Shown piece by piece: positions 18,671 through 28,290 of a stretch of DNA of 64,000 bases. This DNA is from Sphingobacteriia bacterium (GTDB lineage: Bacteria > Pseudomonadota > Alphaproteobacteria > Rickettsiales > 33-17), in contig JAFKLR010000003.1 in NCBI GenBank assembly GCA_017304685.1, positions 1,097,000 through 1,160,999 on the forward strand, given 5' to 3'. The translations under genes and the position numbers were made by a program. Below the pieces are notes generated by a model, which searched no databases, was not told the DNA's origin, and saw only the letters and a list, made by a program, of their open reading frames with translations. Numbering within the stretch: position 1 is the stretch's first letter; each line of letters starts with the position of its first letter.

Positions 18671-18883
18671 ATGCTTGATTTAAAAGAAATGATAGAAGAT
18701 AGAAATTCACTTGAAAGCTTTACGCAAACTTTAAGAACTTCCTCTCACGGGCTTTCAAATATTGCAACAGGTTTATGCGATAATTGGATGCATTTAAATG
18801 AAGAAGAAAAATTTATCTATTTGACAAGATTGAAAATGATTTCAAGTAATTTAGCTAAATATTTAAGCGAAATGCTTGCATAA
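18671..18883 (+). CDS. stand-alone kinase dimerisation-like hairpin without phospho-His
   Basis: The whole 70-residue protein aligns by eye with the HisKA helical hairpin of the hybrid kinase at 11348-13351: RTSSHGLSNIATGLCDNW against RTPIQGFSNISESLVEKW, then EEEK and a second helix ending LAKYLSEML. At the phospho-acceptor position (SHEIRTP in the kinase) it reads TQTLRTS, so the His is replaced by Gln. There is no ATP-binding domain. It could be a partner or decoy for a kinase or receiver. It has a good ribosome-binding site (AAGAGG) and is followed after 13 bases by a lone receiver, forming a two-gene unit. Confidence 0.7.
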   Translation: MLDLKEMIEDRNSLESFTQTLRTSSHGLSNIATGLCDNWMHLNEEEKFIYLTRLKMISSNLAKYLSEMLA

Positions 18884-18896
18884 CCAAGGAGTCTTA

Positions 18897-19280
18897 ATGC
18901 ACATAGTTTTTATAGATGATGAAGAAGTTACACATGATAGTATTAATCTATGTTTGTTTAGTACAGAATATAAATTGAAAAGTTTCTTTAATCCTCAAGA
19001 AGCGTTGAACTATTTATTAAATACAGAAGATAAAATTGATATAATTTTATTGGATTTAATGATGCATGGATTTCATGGAATTGAGGTATTAAATATGATA
19101 AAAAAAATACCCAAAATAAAGAATGTTCCTGTTGTAATACAAACTAGTATTAATAAGCCAGAAGATATAGCAAAATGTATGCATCTAGGTGCAGATTATT
19201 ATCTTCAGAAGCCTTATAACAAAGAAGACTTAATAAAAGTATTTGAAAATGTTAAAAATACAAGATCAAGTTCAAGTTAA
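18897..19280 (+). CDS. single-domain response regulator
   Basis: This is a lone receiver of 127 residues: acidic pocket in IDDEE, phospho-acceptor in IILLDLMMHGFHG, switch strand VPVVIQTS, and the conserved lysine in YLQKPYN. There is no output domain, as in CheY- or Spo0F-type relays. I chose ATG 18897 because AAGGAG at 18886-18891 is correctly spaced and the fold starts MHIVFIDDEE; the TTG at 18876 overlaps the previous gene. It is most similar in the window to the broken receiver of the hybrid kinase. The 3' end overlaps the converging repressor gene by four bases. Confidence 0.88.
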   Translation: MHIVFIDDEEVTHDSINLCLFSTEYKLKSFFNPQEALNYLLNTEDKIDIILLDLMMHGFHGIEVLNMIKKIPKIKNVPVVIQTSINKPEDIAKCMHLGADYYLQKPYNKEDLIKVFENVKNTRSSSS

Positions 19281-19912
19281 TTTTTAATTCTATGAAAGAT
19301 TAAAGGAGCTATTTTTTTAATATTAACGTTATTAATAATAGGGGAATTTGATTTTGAAGGGTCTAAACTAATTAAGGAGATTTCGTTGCTTACAGAGTTT
19401 ACTAATATTTTTTTAAATAAAAGGTCATTATTTTCAAGTTGTACTATACATTCAGAATTATTTAAATTTTGTATAAAATCAGCATTTAAATCAGTTGCTA
19501 TACCTGCAACAAAATCACCTACTTTGTATACAGGCAACATATCTTCAGAGGTAATGAAATAAATTAATATATCTTGATAATATTTTTTTAAGTATTCAAT
19601 ATCATTAATCATTTCACTATTTTTAGTATCAATGGATGTTGAATTAGGGATGACATATAGTGTCATATTATTATCTTTTTTAAATATAGGTGTGCCTATA
19701 CCTTGTTTTAACCACTCTTCAGTAACGTTAATTCCAATTTTATTATAAATATCGATACACTGTTTTAGTCCACCTTCTGAAATAGGGAAACGTCCTATTT
19801 CCCAACCCCTCAAAGTGTGAGCATTAACCCCGTACTTTTCTTCCATTTCTTTCCGAGTAAACCCGCTTAGCTCTCTTAAAAATTTCAGTCTTTCATGTAA
19901 ACTATTAAACAT
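19277..19912 (-). CDS. CI-type repressor with S24-like domain lacking the serine
   Basis: A 211-residue repressor. Residues 1-65 form an XRE helix-turn-helix (RLKFLRELSGFTRKEMEEKY, then VNAHTLRGWEIGRFP). The C-terminal half matches the LexA/CI S24 fold, with ITSEDMLPVYKVGDFVAGI where the family has a GDSM-P block, and LLFKKIL with the general-base lysine. The catalytic Ser position is occupied by Asp, so self-cleavage is unlikely and induction would need another mechanism. Palindromes with TACTCACT half-sites lie 100-200 bases upstream. It probably derives from a prophage or conjugative element. Confidence 0.85.
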   Translation of the reverse strand: MFNSLHERLKFLRELSGFTRKEMEEKYGVNAHTLRGWEIGRFPISEGGLKQCIDIYNKIGINVTEEWLKQGIGTPIFKKDNNMTLYVIPNSTSIDTKNSEMINDIEYLKKYYQDILIYFITSEDMLPVYKVGDFVAGIATDLNADFIQNLNNSECIVQLENNDLLFKKILVNSVSNEISLISLDPSKSNSPIINNVNIKKIAPLIFHRIKN

Positions 19913-20010
19913 TCACTAATGTAATTAAAATTAACTATCTATATTTTTATACCTAAAATACTTATATGTAAATTCTTATATTTTAATGATATATATAGAA
20001 AAAATTAAAA

Positions 20011-20027
20011 TACTCACTAAGTGAGTA
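20011..20027. promoter_or_regulatory. TACTCACT/AGTGAGTA operator, copy 1
   Basis: TACTCACT and AGTGAGTA form a dyad of eight-base arms around one base. A second, weaker copy follows 75 bases later. They lie between the S24-type repressor and the rightward small gene, the expected place for repressor operators. Confidence 0.7.
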
Positions 20028-20102
20028 AAATTTAGTTGCAAAAAAAAACAAAATTGTATTAATATATAAAAAATAATCAGCGTTACCAGGAATTATATTA
20101 TT

Positions 20103-20117
20103 ACTCACTTAATGAGT
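20103..20117. promoter_or_regulatory. ACTCA-5-TGAGT operator, copy 2
   Basis: ACTCACTTAATGAGT repeats the half-sites of the dyad at 20011-20027 with one arm altered, about 24 bases upstream of the small gene at 20141. Likely a second binding site for the same repressor. Confidence 0.6.
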
Positions 20118-20140
20118 AGAGTGTAAGGCAGAATATTTGT

Positions 20141-20314
20141 ATGGTAAATTTTATGAATAAATTTTTAAAACCTTCTTCATTAATTATTGAGGAATTCAAA
20201 TCGTTGGTAATTAATTATTATAAAACTGAAGGGATGAAAGGAAAAGAATTAGCGCAATTAGTAAACTCTTTAGTTGCACAATTTGAAAAAGATAAGAGTA
20301 AATACAAATTTTAA
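20141..20314 (+). CDS. small hypothetical protein under the repressor operators
   Basis: This 57-codon frame (MVNFMNKFLKPSSLIIEEFK...) starts 24 bases after operator copy 2 and is rich in Lys and Leu; an alternative ATG lies at 20153. At its 3' end, inserting one T in TTTTAA would join it directly to the following transglycosylase remnant, so it may be the detached N-terminal part of that broken gene rather than an independent one. No family recognised. Confidence 0.45.
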   Translation: MVNFMNKFLKPSSLIIEEFKSLVINYYKTEGMKGKELAQLVNSLVAQFEKDKSKYKF

Positions 20315-20358
20315 ATAAATTAGAATACCTACAAGAATACTTCAAAGCGTTTCCCATA

Positions 20359-20706
20359 TTGAGTCAAGAAAACATCCATGAAACATTAATTTTAAAGGGG
20401 ATTGTATATTATTTTAAAACTAAAGTATATGCAGTTAATTACGTAAATAAACTAATAAAAGCAGGATACAAAAATATAGAGATAGGCTGCATGCCGGTTA
20501 ATTACGCATTTCATAGAAATAATTTCGCAAGTATTGAATAAATGTTTGAGCCTGAAATTAATGTAAAGTATTCAGCTAAGTTTTTAAGTGCTAATTATAA
20601 AGAACTTAACGACTGGAAAAAAGCCGTAGCTGCATTTCATTCTAAAGAAATGAAATTAGGGCAGATATATTTAGGAAAATTTTTGAGAGACTTTCATACA
20701 TTTAAT
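20359..20706 (+). pseudogene. broken lytic transglycosylase (SLT domain) remnant
   Basis: The reading YYFKTKVYAVNYVNKLIKAG then YKNIEIGCMPVNYAFH corresponds to the segment of SLT-type lytic transglycosylases that usually ends IDIGCMQIN. After NNFASIE a TAA (20539-20541) is followed at once, in the same frame, by MFEPEINVKYSAKFL and KKAVAAFHS, the usual continuation. Thus a Gln codon has probably become a stop. The catalytic Glu region is not found upstream, and the conserved Gln of GCMQIN is Pro. Such enzymes cut peptidoglycan and accompany secretion systems or phages. This copy is inactive. Confidence 0.78.
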
Positions 20707-20891
20707 TAGATTTAAATAATTTCATTGAACTAATAAAAAATTAACTTTAATATTAATAAATAAATATTTTTATTCTTAATATTAAAGTTAATTTTAAATA
20801 TAGGATGGCATAAAAGAATAAACTTTACTTATAAATAAGCAGAAAACTAAATTGTAAATTTTCATTAGTATTATTTATTTAGGGAGGATTT

Positions 20892-22085
20892 ATGTCTAAA
20901 AATCACACATTTAGAAGCTTGGTTAATTTTACATACAATAATGAAGGTTTTTTAAGTGGTGAACAAATACAGGATTTAATTAAAAATTCTGGTCAAAGTT
21001 TAGCGAAAGTTAGTAATCTACCAAGAATAACACCACCTTCATTATCTGAATCTGAGCGTGACATAGTTTACAAAAATATAGCCTATACATTATCAGGCAA
21101 CGTACTTGGAGCAATTGCAAGTGGTAGACCACCTCAACCACCCACACCTTCATTATTACAAAGTACTCTAATTAAAATAGGAACTGCAATAGTTTCTAGT
21201 GTTATAACCGAAGCTATTACAAGTAATTTATTTGCTAAAGAACCTCAAATAAAAGAAATTAAAGATGTAAAAGCAATACAATCTGGAAGCAATAATACGA
21301 ATGATAACCAAGGTTCTTCTAATAACACTACTAATAAACTTCCTTTGAATTCCAAACCGAAAGAGCTTATTCCTGGGGTATCACATGGGCAAATTGAATT
21401 AGGAAATTGGCTAGATGGTTTAGCACCTGTAGAAAATACAAAAGATAGCACTAGTGTTCGTTTTTATACTAAACAAGAGTCAAATGGTGAATTTAAAGCT
21501 GGATTTGCAGTAGTTGAGTATAAAAATGGAGAAATTTCGAGTATTAAAACTTTTGAACATAAAACTAATTTAGGTGAAGATATAGCTTTAAGTATTGGAA
21601 AAGATAAAGCTCAAACAGCTACACTTGAGTGGCTTGCTAAAAAATTTGAAAATACATTAAAAGAAGTAGCACCTGATCTCCCAAATGTAAATGTAATTGC
21701 AAAAGGCTTCGGTGAGACTATTAAAAAATCTCCATATATTCATGAAGCGTATAATGATGGTATATTTGAAGCTAGTAAAAGTATAGCAATTGATAAGTTT
21801 ACCGATTTTGCTTGTAACGCTATTGGAACAATTATTTCTCCAGAAACTCCAGGGATAAGTCAGAAGCTTGCTTGTGAAATTGCTAACGGAATAAAAGCAG
21901 CATGGACACCAATTTATGGTTATATAGAAAAGAATTTCTGTGAAGGATCATGCTTTAAATATACTACTGATCAGATAAATAAGTTTGGAGCTGAAATAAA
22001 CGGTTTATTACAAGGAGCAATGGAGTCCCTTTATAAAGCTAATGGGATATCAGTACCAACTAGCGATCCATCTAGAGGAAGATAA
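20892..22085 (+). CDS. hypothetical protein, first gene of a two-gene unit
   Basis: The 397-residue protein follows an excellent ribosome-binding site (AGGGAGG). It has no Sec signal peptide. A hydrophobic stretch at about 93-118 (IKIGTAIVSSVITEAITS) is followed by an Asn/Ser/Thr-rich linker (about 130-155) and a C-terminal region of about 240 residues with four cysteines near its end (FCEGSCFKY). No domain is recognised. The next gene starts 23 bases downstream with an equally strong ribosome-binding site, so both are probably made together and may act together. Confidence 0.75.
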   Translation: MSKNHTFRSLVNFTYNNEGFLSGEQIQDLIKNSGQSLAKVSNLPRITPPSLSESERDIVYKNIAYTLSGNVLGAIASGRPPQPPTPSLLQSTLIKIGTAIVSSVITEAITSNLFAKEPQIKEIKDVKAIQSGSNNTNDNQGSSNNTTNKLPLNSKPKELIPGVSHGQIELGNWLDGLAPVENTKDSTSVRFYTKQESNGEFKAGFAVVEYKNGEISSIKTFEHKTNLGEDIALSIGKDKAQTATLEWLAKKFENTLKEVAPDLPNVNVIAKGFGETIKKSPYIHEAYNDGIFEASKSIAIDKFTDFACNAIGTIISPETPGISQKLACEIANGIKAAWTPIYGYIEKNFCEGSCFKYTTDQINKFGAEINGLLQGAMESLYKANGISVPTSDPSRGR

Positions 22086-22108
22086 AAATTTAATTATTGG
22101 AGGCTATT

Positions 22109-25090
22109 ATGTTAATTGAAGCAGTTGTAGGTTCTTTAGTATCAACAGGAATAAGTACAGTGGTAGGACTAATTACCGCTCCAGATTTAGAAAAAATTCA
22201 AAAACAACAAGAAGCAGCCGTAAAAGAAGCTTATGAGAGGTTTGCTAGAGATATTGAAAAGGTTATGCGTACTTTAACTGAAGATTTTAAAAGTACAGTA
22301 GAAACAATTGTAGCTCAAGGATTTTTAAATCACGAAAAAAATATAGTAGGTTCTTATATTCAAACAGCCTTTAATGAATATGTTACTGCTTCAAGAAGTG
22401 AATTTACTGATAAAGAAGCGCTTGAAAGAGCTTTCGAAAGTTTACAACACGCTCGTGGTTGGCTTAAGGAGTTACATACAACCTTTATGAATCATACTGA
22501 TCCAAATATTTCTGCAAATGCTTATAATTTATGGCAAGCTTTTATAAGTATATATTTAGTAGTGCAAAATGCACGTTCAGTTGTGTTTCCTGAAAAAAAT
22601 GTACATATCGATACTATAGGAGTCACTGAAGAGTGTGTATTTTATCAGTGGCAATTAAATATAAAACAAATTGATTTAACAAGGTTATCATATAGAAGTA
22701 GATATGATTTCGTTGTAAACAAGCTAAGAGAATATTATCGTACTTTCACTAATAATTGGGTTCCTGATGATACAACACACCCAAATTATAATTGGCAATA
22801 TCACTACAACGTGTTTCAAAACAAAAATCATGAATTTTTCTCTTTAAGTCATGAAAAAAGAAGCATTGATCATTCTTTAAGTAATATCACTCATAAGTGT
22901 TTTGAAATTAACCAAAATTTTGAAAAAAATTATAATAAACTAGCTGTTATACATAACAATTTACTCTTACATTGGATTAAATCATTAGCTAATTTAAAAA
23001 ATAAGCAAGATGAAAATATAATTAAAATTAACAATTATATAAAAAATGAATTTCGACCTTTAGCTTATAATAGGTATGGTGGTATTAATTATAGGATAGA
23101 CACAGATATAAAAGAACCTAGTGAAGCAGATAAACTTACGGAAAAGAGGTATTATAGAGTTTTGCACAATGTAGGAGGATATTATTTAAATTTTATTGAT
23201 TATATTCTTAAAGAAATAAATTTTTCTATAAGAGTCAATGGGATTACTATAACCGATATTCCTAATATGCTTAGTGATGAAACTTTTAGAAGAATATTTA
23301 GAAAAGATATTAATAAATTCCTAGATACCGAGCATAAACCACTTCTAAAAAATATATATTTTAAAATAATAGAAAAGGGAAGTGAGAAATTAGCAGTATA
23401 TTTTATGGATAATATAATAAAGCAATTAAGTTATCAGCCAAATTTTATGTACATAGATATATCAAAAGAAGATATAGCAAATTCTATTCATAAATGGGTT
23501 GGAGATAATAACTTTGAAGCTATCACACTGTTACTTAAATTAACAAATTATAAAATTTCTGATATTTCCTTAGAAGTAAGTAAAAGTATAGATTATTGGA
23601 TAGAAAATCATCAATTGAATCAAATAAAAGAATTTATAAATTATATAAATTTACCTATATCAAAACTCCCTATTACTACTCAAGAAAAGTTATATAATTT
23701 GCTATTAAATTCGGGAGATTATTTATATTTAATTAATTATATACAAAAAGGGGCATTTGTATCTGTGTATATGAAAATAATAGGTAATATGCAAATAAAC
23801 ACATCTGTTAAAAACCCTTATAACACAATAAATCTTTTACCTTTAATTGGAAATATTAATAATGAATCAATTAAAAAAGATTTAATTTCAAATATTATAA
23901 CATCGGCTTTAAAGTATAAACATTATAATGATCCTAATATTAATGATAATAAGTTATTAGATTTAGCGATATGTTTATTGAATGAAGAAGTTTGGGAAAG
24001 GGTGATGGTACATTTCTCAAATAATCGTATTAATATAAAACAATATTTACATTTATTCAACGACCCTAAATTAAAACCATTTTTTGATACATATTTACTT
24101 AACACCGAAAAATATAAACATACATTACTTGGTTTAGATGTAAATAGTGTCAACTTAATGGTTAAGAAAGGTCAGGAAATACCTTTAAGTGTAATAAATA
24201 GTAGTCTGATTGAATACGCTAAGAGAAATTATGGTGATAAAGTGAACAGGCAAGCAGCTGACGAATTATTAAGTTTATATAAAAATCAGTTTTATAGCTC
24301 ACATGAATGGCAATCTAATTATGAAAAGTTTTTAAAGGCTCATAGCCTTTTAGAAAGTATTCAATATAAAGATGATATGTTTCCGTTTATTAAACATTAT
24401 TTATCTTTAAATCCTGATATAAAAGATATAGATATTGATCCTTCTATTGGATTTTGTGATTTATCTGTCATAGATTACTATTTAAAAAATGGAGGAAAAC
24501 TTGAAGAAAAGCATTATAAAAAAGCATTAGAATATAACAACCTATTTGTTATTGATATGTTTGGAAAAAAATGGGGTGAAAGGTATAGCGTATTACCTTT
24601 AGGACTTGGAGAAGCTTCTAATTTTCCTACTTATTCTTTAAAAGATATTTATGCATTTATTTATACTTATGGTTTGAAAAAAGCTTGGCTCTTACCTTTT
24701 TCTAAACATTATATTAGTAGTAAACTACAAAAAGCCCCAGGTTATGCTCCTGGATTTTCAAGATATATATTAACTTATTTTGAATATTTAGACAGTAAAG
24801 AAAAAGACTACATACCTGTATTTAGTAAAGAATTAATGCTAGAAATTTCAGTTCTTGTAGGGCATAAAGAAATGGTAAGATATTGTTTAAAGAAAGGTAT
24901 TACACCTACTAATAGAGCTTTAGAATGGGCATCATTACTTGAAGATAAAACAGTATTAAATTTATGTCAGAATAAAGTTAAAGAAGTAGAAAATCAGAAT
25001 ATTGGTGATAACTTTTTCCCCAATACAAATAATAGATCAAATGTAGAAAAATATATAAAAGATTCTAAAAGAATTTGTGTAATTCAATAA
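22109..25090 (+). CDS. large candidate effector with CaaX box CVIQ
   Basis: I placed the start at ATG 22109, which has GGAGG at 22099-22103; the TTG at 22097 lies inside that site. The 993-residue product opens with a hydrophobic, glycine-containing segment (LIEAVVGSLVSTGISTVVGL), then a long helical region with many charged residues (about 30-130), and a C-terminal two thirds made of helical pairs reminiscent of degenerate ankyrin-like repeats (for example about 440-560 and 760-960). It ends KRICVIQ, a CaaX box of the farnesyl type. The membrane-active look of the N-terminus and paired upstream gene might suggest a pore-forming or membrane-targeted protein; this is inference only. Confidence 0.8.
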   Translation: MLIEAVVGSLVSTGISTVVGLITAPDLEKIQKQQEAAVKEAYERFARDIEKVMRTLTEDFKSTVETIVAQGFLNHEKNIVGSYIQTAFNEYVTASRSEFTDKEALERAFESLQHARGWLKELHTTFMNHTDPNISANAYNLWQAFISIYLVVQNARSVVFPEKNVHIDTIGVTEECVFYQWQLNIKQIDLTRLSYRSRYDFVVNKLREYYRTFTNNWVPDDTTHPNYNWQYHYNVFQNKNHEFFSLSHEKRSIDHSLSNITHKCFEINQNFEKNYNKLAVIHNNLLLHWIKSLANLKNKQDENIIKINNYIKNEFRPLAYNRYGGINYRIDTDIKEPSEADKLTEKRYYRVLHNVGGYYLNFIDYILKEINFSIRVNGITITDIPNMLSDETFRRIFRKDINKFLDTEHKPLLKNIYFKIIEKGSEKLAVYFMDNIIKQLSYQPNFMYIDISKEDIANSIHKWVGDNNFEAITLLLKLTNYKISDISLEVSKSIDYWIENHQLNQIKEFINYINLPISKLPITTQEKLYNLLLNSGDYLYLINYIQKGAFVSVYMKIIGNMQINTSVKNPYNTINLLPLIGNINNESIKKDLISNIITSALKYKHYNDPNINDNKLLDLAICLLNEEVWERVMVHFSNNRINIKQYLHLFNDPKLKPFFDTYLLNTEKYKHTLLGLDVNSVNLMVKKGQEIPLSVINSSLIEYAKRNYGDKVNRQAADELLSLYKNQFYSSHEWQSNYEKFLKAHSLLESIQYKDDMFPFIKHYLSLNPDIKDIDIDPSIGFCDLSVIDYYLKNGGKLEEKHYKKALEYNNLFVIDMFGKKWGERYSVLPLGLGEASNFPTYSLKDIYAFIYTYGLKKAWLLPFSKHYISSKLQKAPGYAPGFSRYILTYFEYLDSKEKDYIPVFSKELMLEISVLVGHKEMVRYCLKKGITPTNRALEWASLLEDKTVLNLCQNKVKEVENQNIGDNFFPNTNNRSNVEKYIKDSKRICVIQ

Positions 25091-25550
25091 ACTATTATTA
25101 AAAACCTAGCCTTGATTGATTTCTACATTTATAATCATGTGCTAGGTTAAAGCCTTTTATAATTTAAATATAAGAGGAAAATTAAATTGAAAAGGCATTA
25201 AAATATCAATCCTATAATTTTTCTTATGGAAAATAAAGCTCCAATAGCCTTGTATTTTTAAACTTTTCTTTAACCAGTATATTATAAATTTGCTTATAAT
25301 TAAACTTTAAAAATTGCGTTTACATACTTAATTCTAAATTAAACCTTTTAATCAAATGATTTGATATTATTCTTCCTTCATTGCTAAATATTATTAAATA
25401 AAAGTTTTTAACTAATATTATAATTCAAATGCTAGTTACATAATAAACCTTTGATGTATAAAGATAAAAATTTAACCTTTAAAAAACAAGCACTATTTGA
25501 TTGCAATTTAACTCTTTATTAATTAAGATGTAATATGAAAAATTAATAAG
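25091..25550. other. gap with weak terminator hairpin
   Basis: AACCTAGC (25103-25110) pairs with GCTAGGTT (25141-25148), with a short inner stem formed around TGATT/AATCA, and is followed by AAAGCCTTTT; a modest terminator for the upstream unit. The rest of the 460 bases is AT-rich with no gene that I can support. Confidence 0.5.
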
Positions 25551-25559
25551 GTGTTGAAA

Positions 25560-28289
25560 ATGAAAACAAATAGTGCTCTACCCGATGAAGATGATTTTAC
25601 AGATATTACAGATCTATTAAATGAGGGTCAAAGTCAATCAGAAAAAGAAATTGAGCCACAAGTTGAAATTTTTACAGAAAATTTTGAATCATTAGAATTA
25701 AAAAAAGAAAAAGCAAATATATCATTAATTGAAAATGAGATTGATGAAATAATTAAAGAAATTGGGATTTTTATAGGAGAAAAGAGAACCCTACTAAATC
25801 TAGTTGATAATTTTTATTTGCTTGAAAGCTTAGGGACACCCTTAAAATTCACAAAAATATCCAATAATATTATACATGAACTATCTTATTATATTCTTTC
25901 AAGCCCTCTTATAAATAATTTACCAGATGCGCATAAATATAATTTCTTTAAAATACTAGAAAATAAAGCAGATTTACTAAAATTACCTAGGAAGCAAATT
26001 GAAGTTATGCTTACCGAAATGCTAAAAAAACGTAAAAATATCTTATCAAGAGAAACATTAACTATGGCAGCCTCAATAAGGCTCGAAAGCGATTCAAATC
26101 ACATAAAGAATAAAATTAAAGAAATTACGCAAAAAATTAACGATCTTATTCAGATTTCACCAGAAGAAAAGCAGCAATTTGTAGAAAGTAAATTGAAAGT
26201 TGTAAAAGTAAATCTGGAAAATCTATTACAAAAATATGAAGTAAAAATAAAAGAAATACATTATATTGCCGCAAGAGAATTTCAAAACAATTTAGAAGCT
26301 AATAAAGGTAATGGAACAGAATTTGACCAAATTTCAAGATTAAAAGGATTATTTTCAGTATCGGAATCTTACGGTTTAGAAATAGATTTAACTAAAGTTA
26401 AGCTCAAAATTGATAAACCTTTTAGTATAATTTTTAGAGATATTGATTTTACTAAAATCAAATTAATATTAACTCCTGAACAAGAACACTTATATTTTTC
26501 CTCTGAGGAACTTATACAATTTTATCCTCAATATAAACTATATGATGCATGTTTAAAAGGAGATATAGAGGCTATAATACAATCTTTGGATGAAGGGGCC
26601 GAAATAAATAAACCTGATGGATATGGAAATATTCCTTTATTAATAGCAGCATTAGCTGAACACGAGAATGCTGTTAAAATTTTACTTGAAAAAGGCGCTT
26701 CATTAGAGCTCTTTACTGAACAAACATACATCGCTTTAAAAGATCTACTTAAAAAAGAAAGAACCTTACAAATAGAAAATATAATAGATTTACTAGCTGA
26801 TAGAGCTTTAATAAATAAAATGAATATTCATTTGGCAGTATTAATGAGCGATTCTTTAGCTCGTAGTAACAAATTATGGGATGTTAAAGAAGTTAACAGC
26901 AAAGATTTTGATGGTTATGCACCATTACATCTAGCAATAATTTATGGCTTAGAAAAAAATGTTAGATACCTTTTAGAAATTGCTGGTGCTGATATAGAAT
27001 TAAGTGATGAAAATGGCTTTAAACCTCTTAATTTAGCATGTCAATATGGTCGTGAAGATATAGCTTTGTACTTGATAGAAAAAGGTGCGGACTTAAATTG
27101 TAAACCTTATAATTTGTTTAAATTTACCCCATATAAACTTGCTAAAGAAAAAAAATTACAACAAGTTATAAATAAATTAGATGACATCTACAGCCAGGAA
27201 ATCGGTATATTTAATAGGTTAGATACTTTACCTACAGAAATTGCTTTTAAGTTATTTAAAAAATTTAGTTTAAAACAATTAGTTACGCTAAGAGTTTTAA
27301 ATGAAAACATAAAAAAAACTATTGATTACTATATTTCAAAGCAAAATATTAATTTAAACTCAGCTTCAGATATATATAAACTAATCCAGTTTGCAGATGA
27401 TAATAATTTAATGGATTCCTTTAATAGAATTACTGCAAATTACTGCATAAAAATTCCAATGCTTAGAGCTTTTCCTAATTTAAAAGCTTTAACCTTAAAC
27501 ATTGAAACTTCATTTTATCGAGGTGCATATTCGCAAATTATAAGTTTTGAAAGAATAAGCGAGTTATCATCACTTGAGGAACTAACAATAATTAATAGTC
27601 AAAATTTAATAACTGACTTCAATCCTATATTTCGTTTAAAGAACAAACTTAAAAAATTACATTTATCAAAGTGTCCTGAACTAGAAAATATTGAAAAATT
27701 ATTTGAATTGACTGAATTAATAGAATTAAAAATTGATAAGATCAATTTAAGTGCAATTACGCAAATTAAGAATCTTAAAAAACTTGAAAATTTTGAATTA
27801 TCTTATTGTGCAGCAATACAGGATCTAAGTAGTCTAACTGAAATTCCAAAGTTACAAAATTTAAAAATGACTGGAAAGGTAATAAATAACCTTAGTCATA
27901 TATTTAACATATCTAACCTTAAATCTTTAAGTTTAGATAATTGTAGATTTAATAATTTACTTATTGGACTTGATAAAAATAGTAATATCGAGGAATTATC
28001 TATTCAAAATATGAATATTATCCCTCTTATTCATATATTTAAATTTGAAACATTTGAAAAACTAACAAGACTTCAAATGAAAAATTGTACATTACCAGCA
28101 AGGAATACTGAAGAATATAAAGCTTTGGTAATTACACTCGCTAATATGGTTAATGAATATGGACTTAAAATTGTTATTGATGAAAAGTCACAGTTCAAAA
28201 AAGACATTGATAGTAAAATAAAGGAATTTTCTGCAAACGATTACAGATTTGCAGTAGGAAAAGAAAAATCTAATTGTCTTATGATGTAA
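25560..28289 (+). CDS. ankyrin, F-box-like, LRR candidate effector with CaaX box CLMM
   Basis: The start is ATG 25560, with AAGG eight bases before; GTG and TTG codons just upstream are less likely. The 909-residue protein has a helical N-terminal domain (to about 300), ankyrin repeats at about 320-540 (DGYAPLHLAIIYGLEKNVRYL, ENGFKPLNLACQYGREDIAL), an F-box-like segment near 550-595 (LPTEIAFKLFKKFSLKQL), and leucine-rich repeats at about 640-860. It ends KSNCLMM, a farnesyl-type CaaX box. F-box plus ankyrin plus CaaX is the combination of Legionella AnkB, which is farnesylated by the host and recruits the SCF ubiquitin ligase; the order differs and the LRRs are extra. Its N-terminal half is related to the next gene. 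Confidence 0.85.
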   Translation: MKTNSALPDEDDFTDITDLLNEGQSQSEKEIEPQVEIFTENFESLELKKEKANISLIENEIDEIIKEIGIFIGEKRTLLNLVDNFYLLESLGTPLKFTKISNNIIHELSYYILSSPLINNLPDAHKYNFFKILENKADLLKLPRKQIEVMLTEMLKKRKNILSRETLTMAASIRLESDSNHIKNKIKEITQKINDLIQISPEEKQQFVESKLKVVKVNLENLLQKYEVKIKEIHYIAAREFQNNLEANKGNGTEFDQISRLKGLFSVSESYGLEIDLTKVKLKIDKPFSIIFRDIDFTKIKLILTPEQEHLYFSSEELIQFYPQYKLYDACLKGDIEAIIQSLDEGAEINKPDGYGNIPLLIAALAEHENAVKILLEKGASLELFTEQTYIALKDLLKKERTLQIENIIDLLADRALINKMNIHLAVLMSDSLARSNKLWDVKEVNSKDFDGYAPLHLAIIYGLEKNVRYLLEIAGADIELSDENGFKPLNLACQYGREDIALYLIEKGADLNCKPYNLFKFTPYKLAKEKKLQQVINKLDDIYSQEIGIFNRLDTLPTEIAFKLFKKFSLKQLVTLRVLNENIKKTIDYYISKQNINLNSASDIYKLIQFADDNNLMDSFNRITANYCIKIPMLRAFPNLKALTLNIETSFYRGAYSQIISFERISELSSLEELTIINSQNLITDFNPIFRLKNKLKKLHLSKCPELENIEKLFELTELIELKIDKINLSAITQIKNLKKLENFELSYCAAIQDLSSLTEIPKLQNLKMTGKVINNLSHIFNISNLKSLSLDNCRFNNLLIGLDKNSNIEELSIQNMNIIPLIHIFKFETFEKLTRLQMKNCTLPARNTEEYKALVITLANMVNEYGLKIVIDEKSQFKKDIDSKIKEFSANDYRFAVGKEKSNCLMM

Positions 28290-28290
28290 T

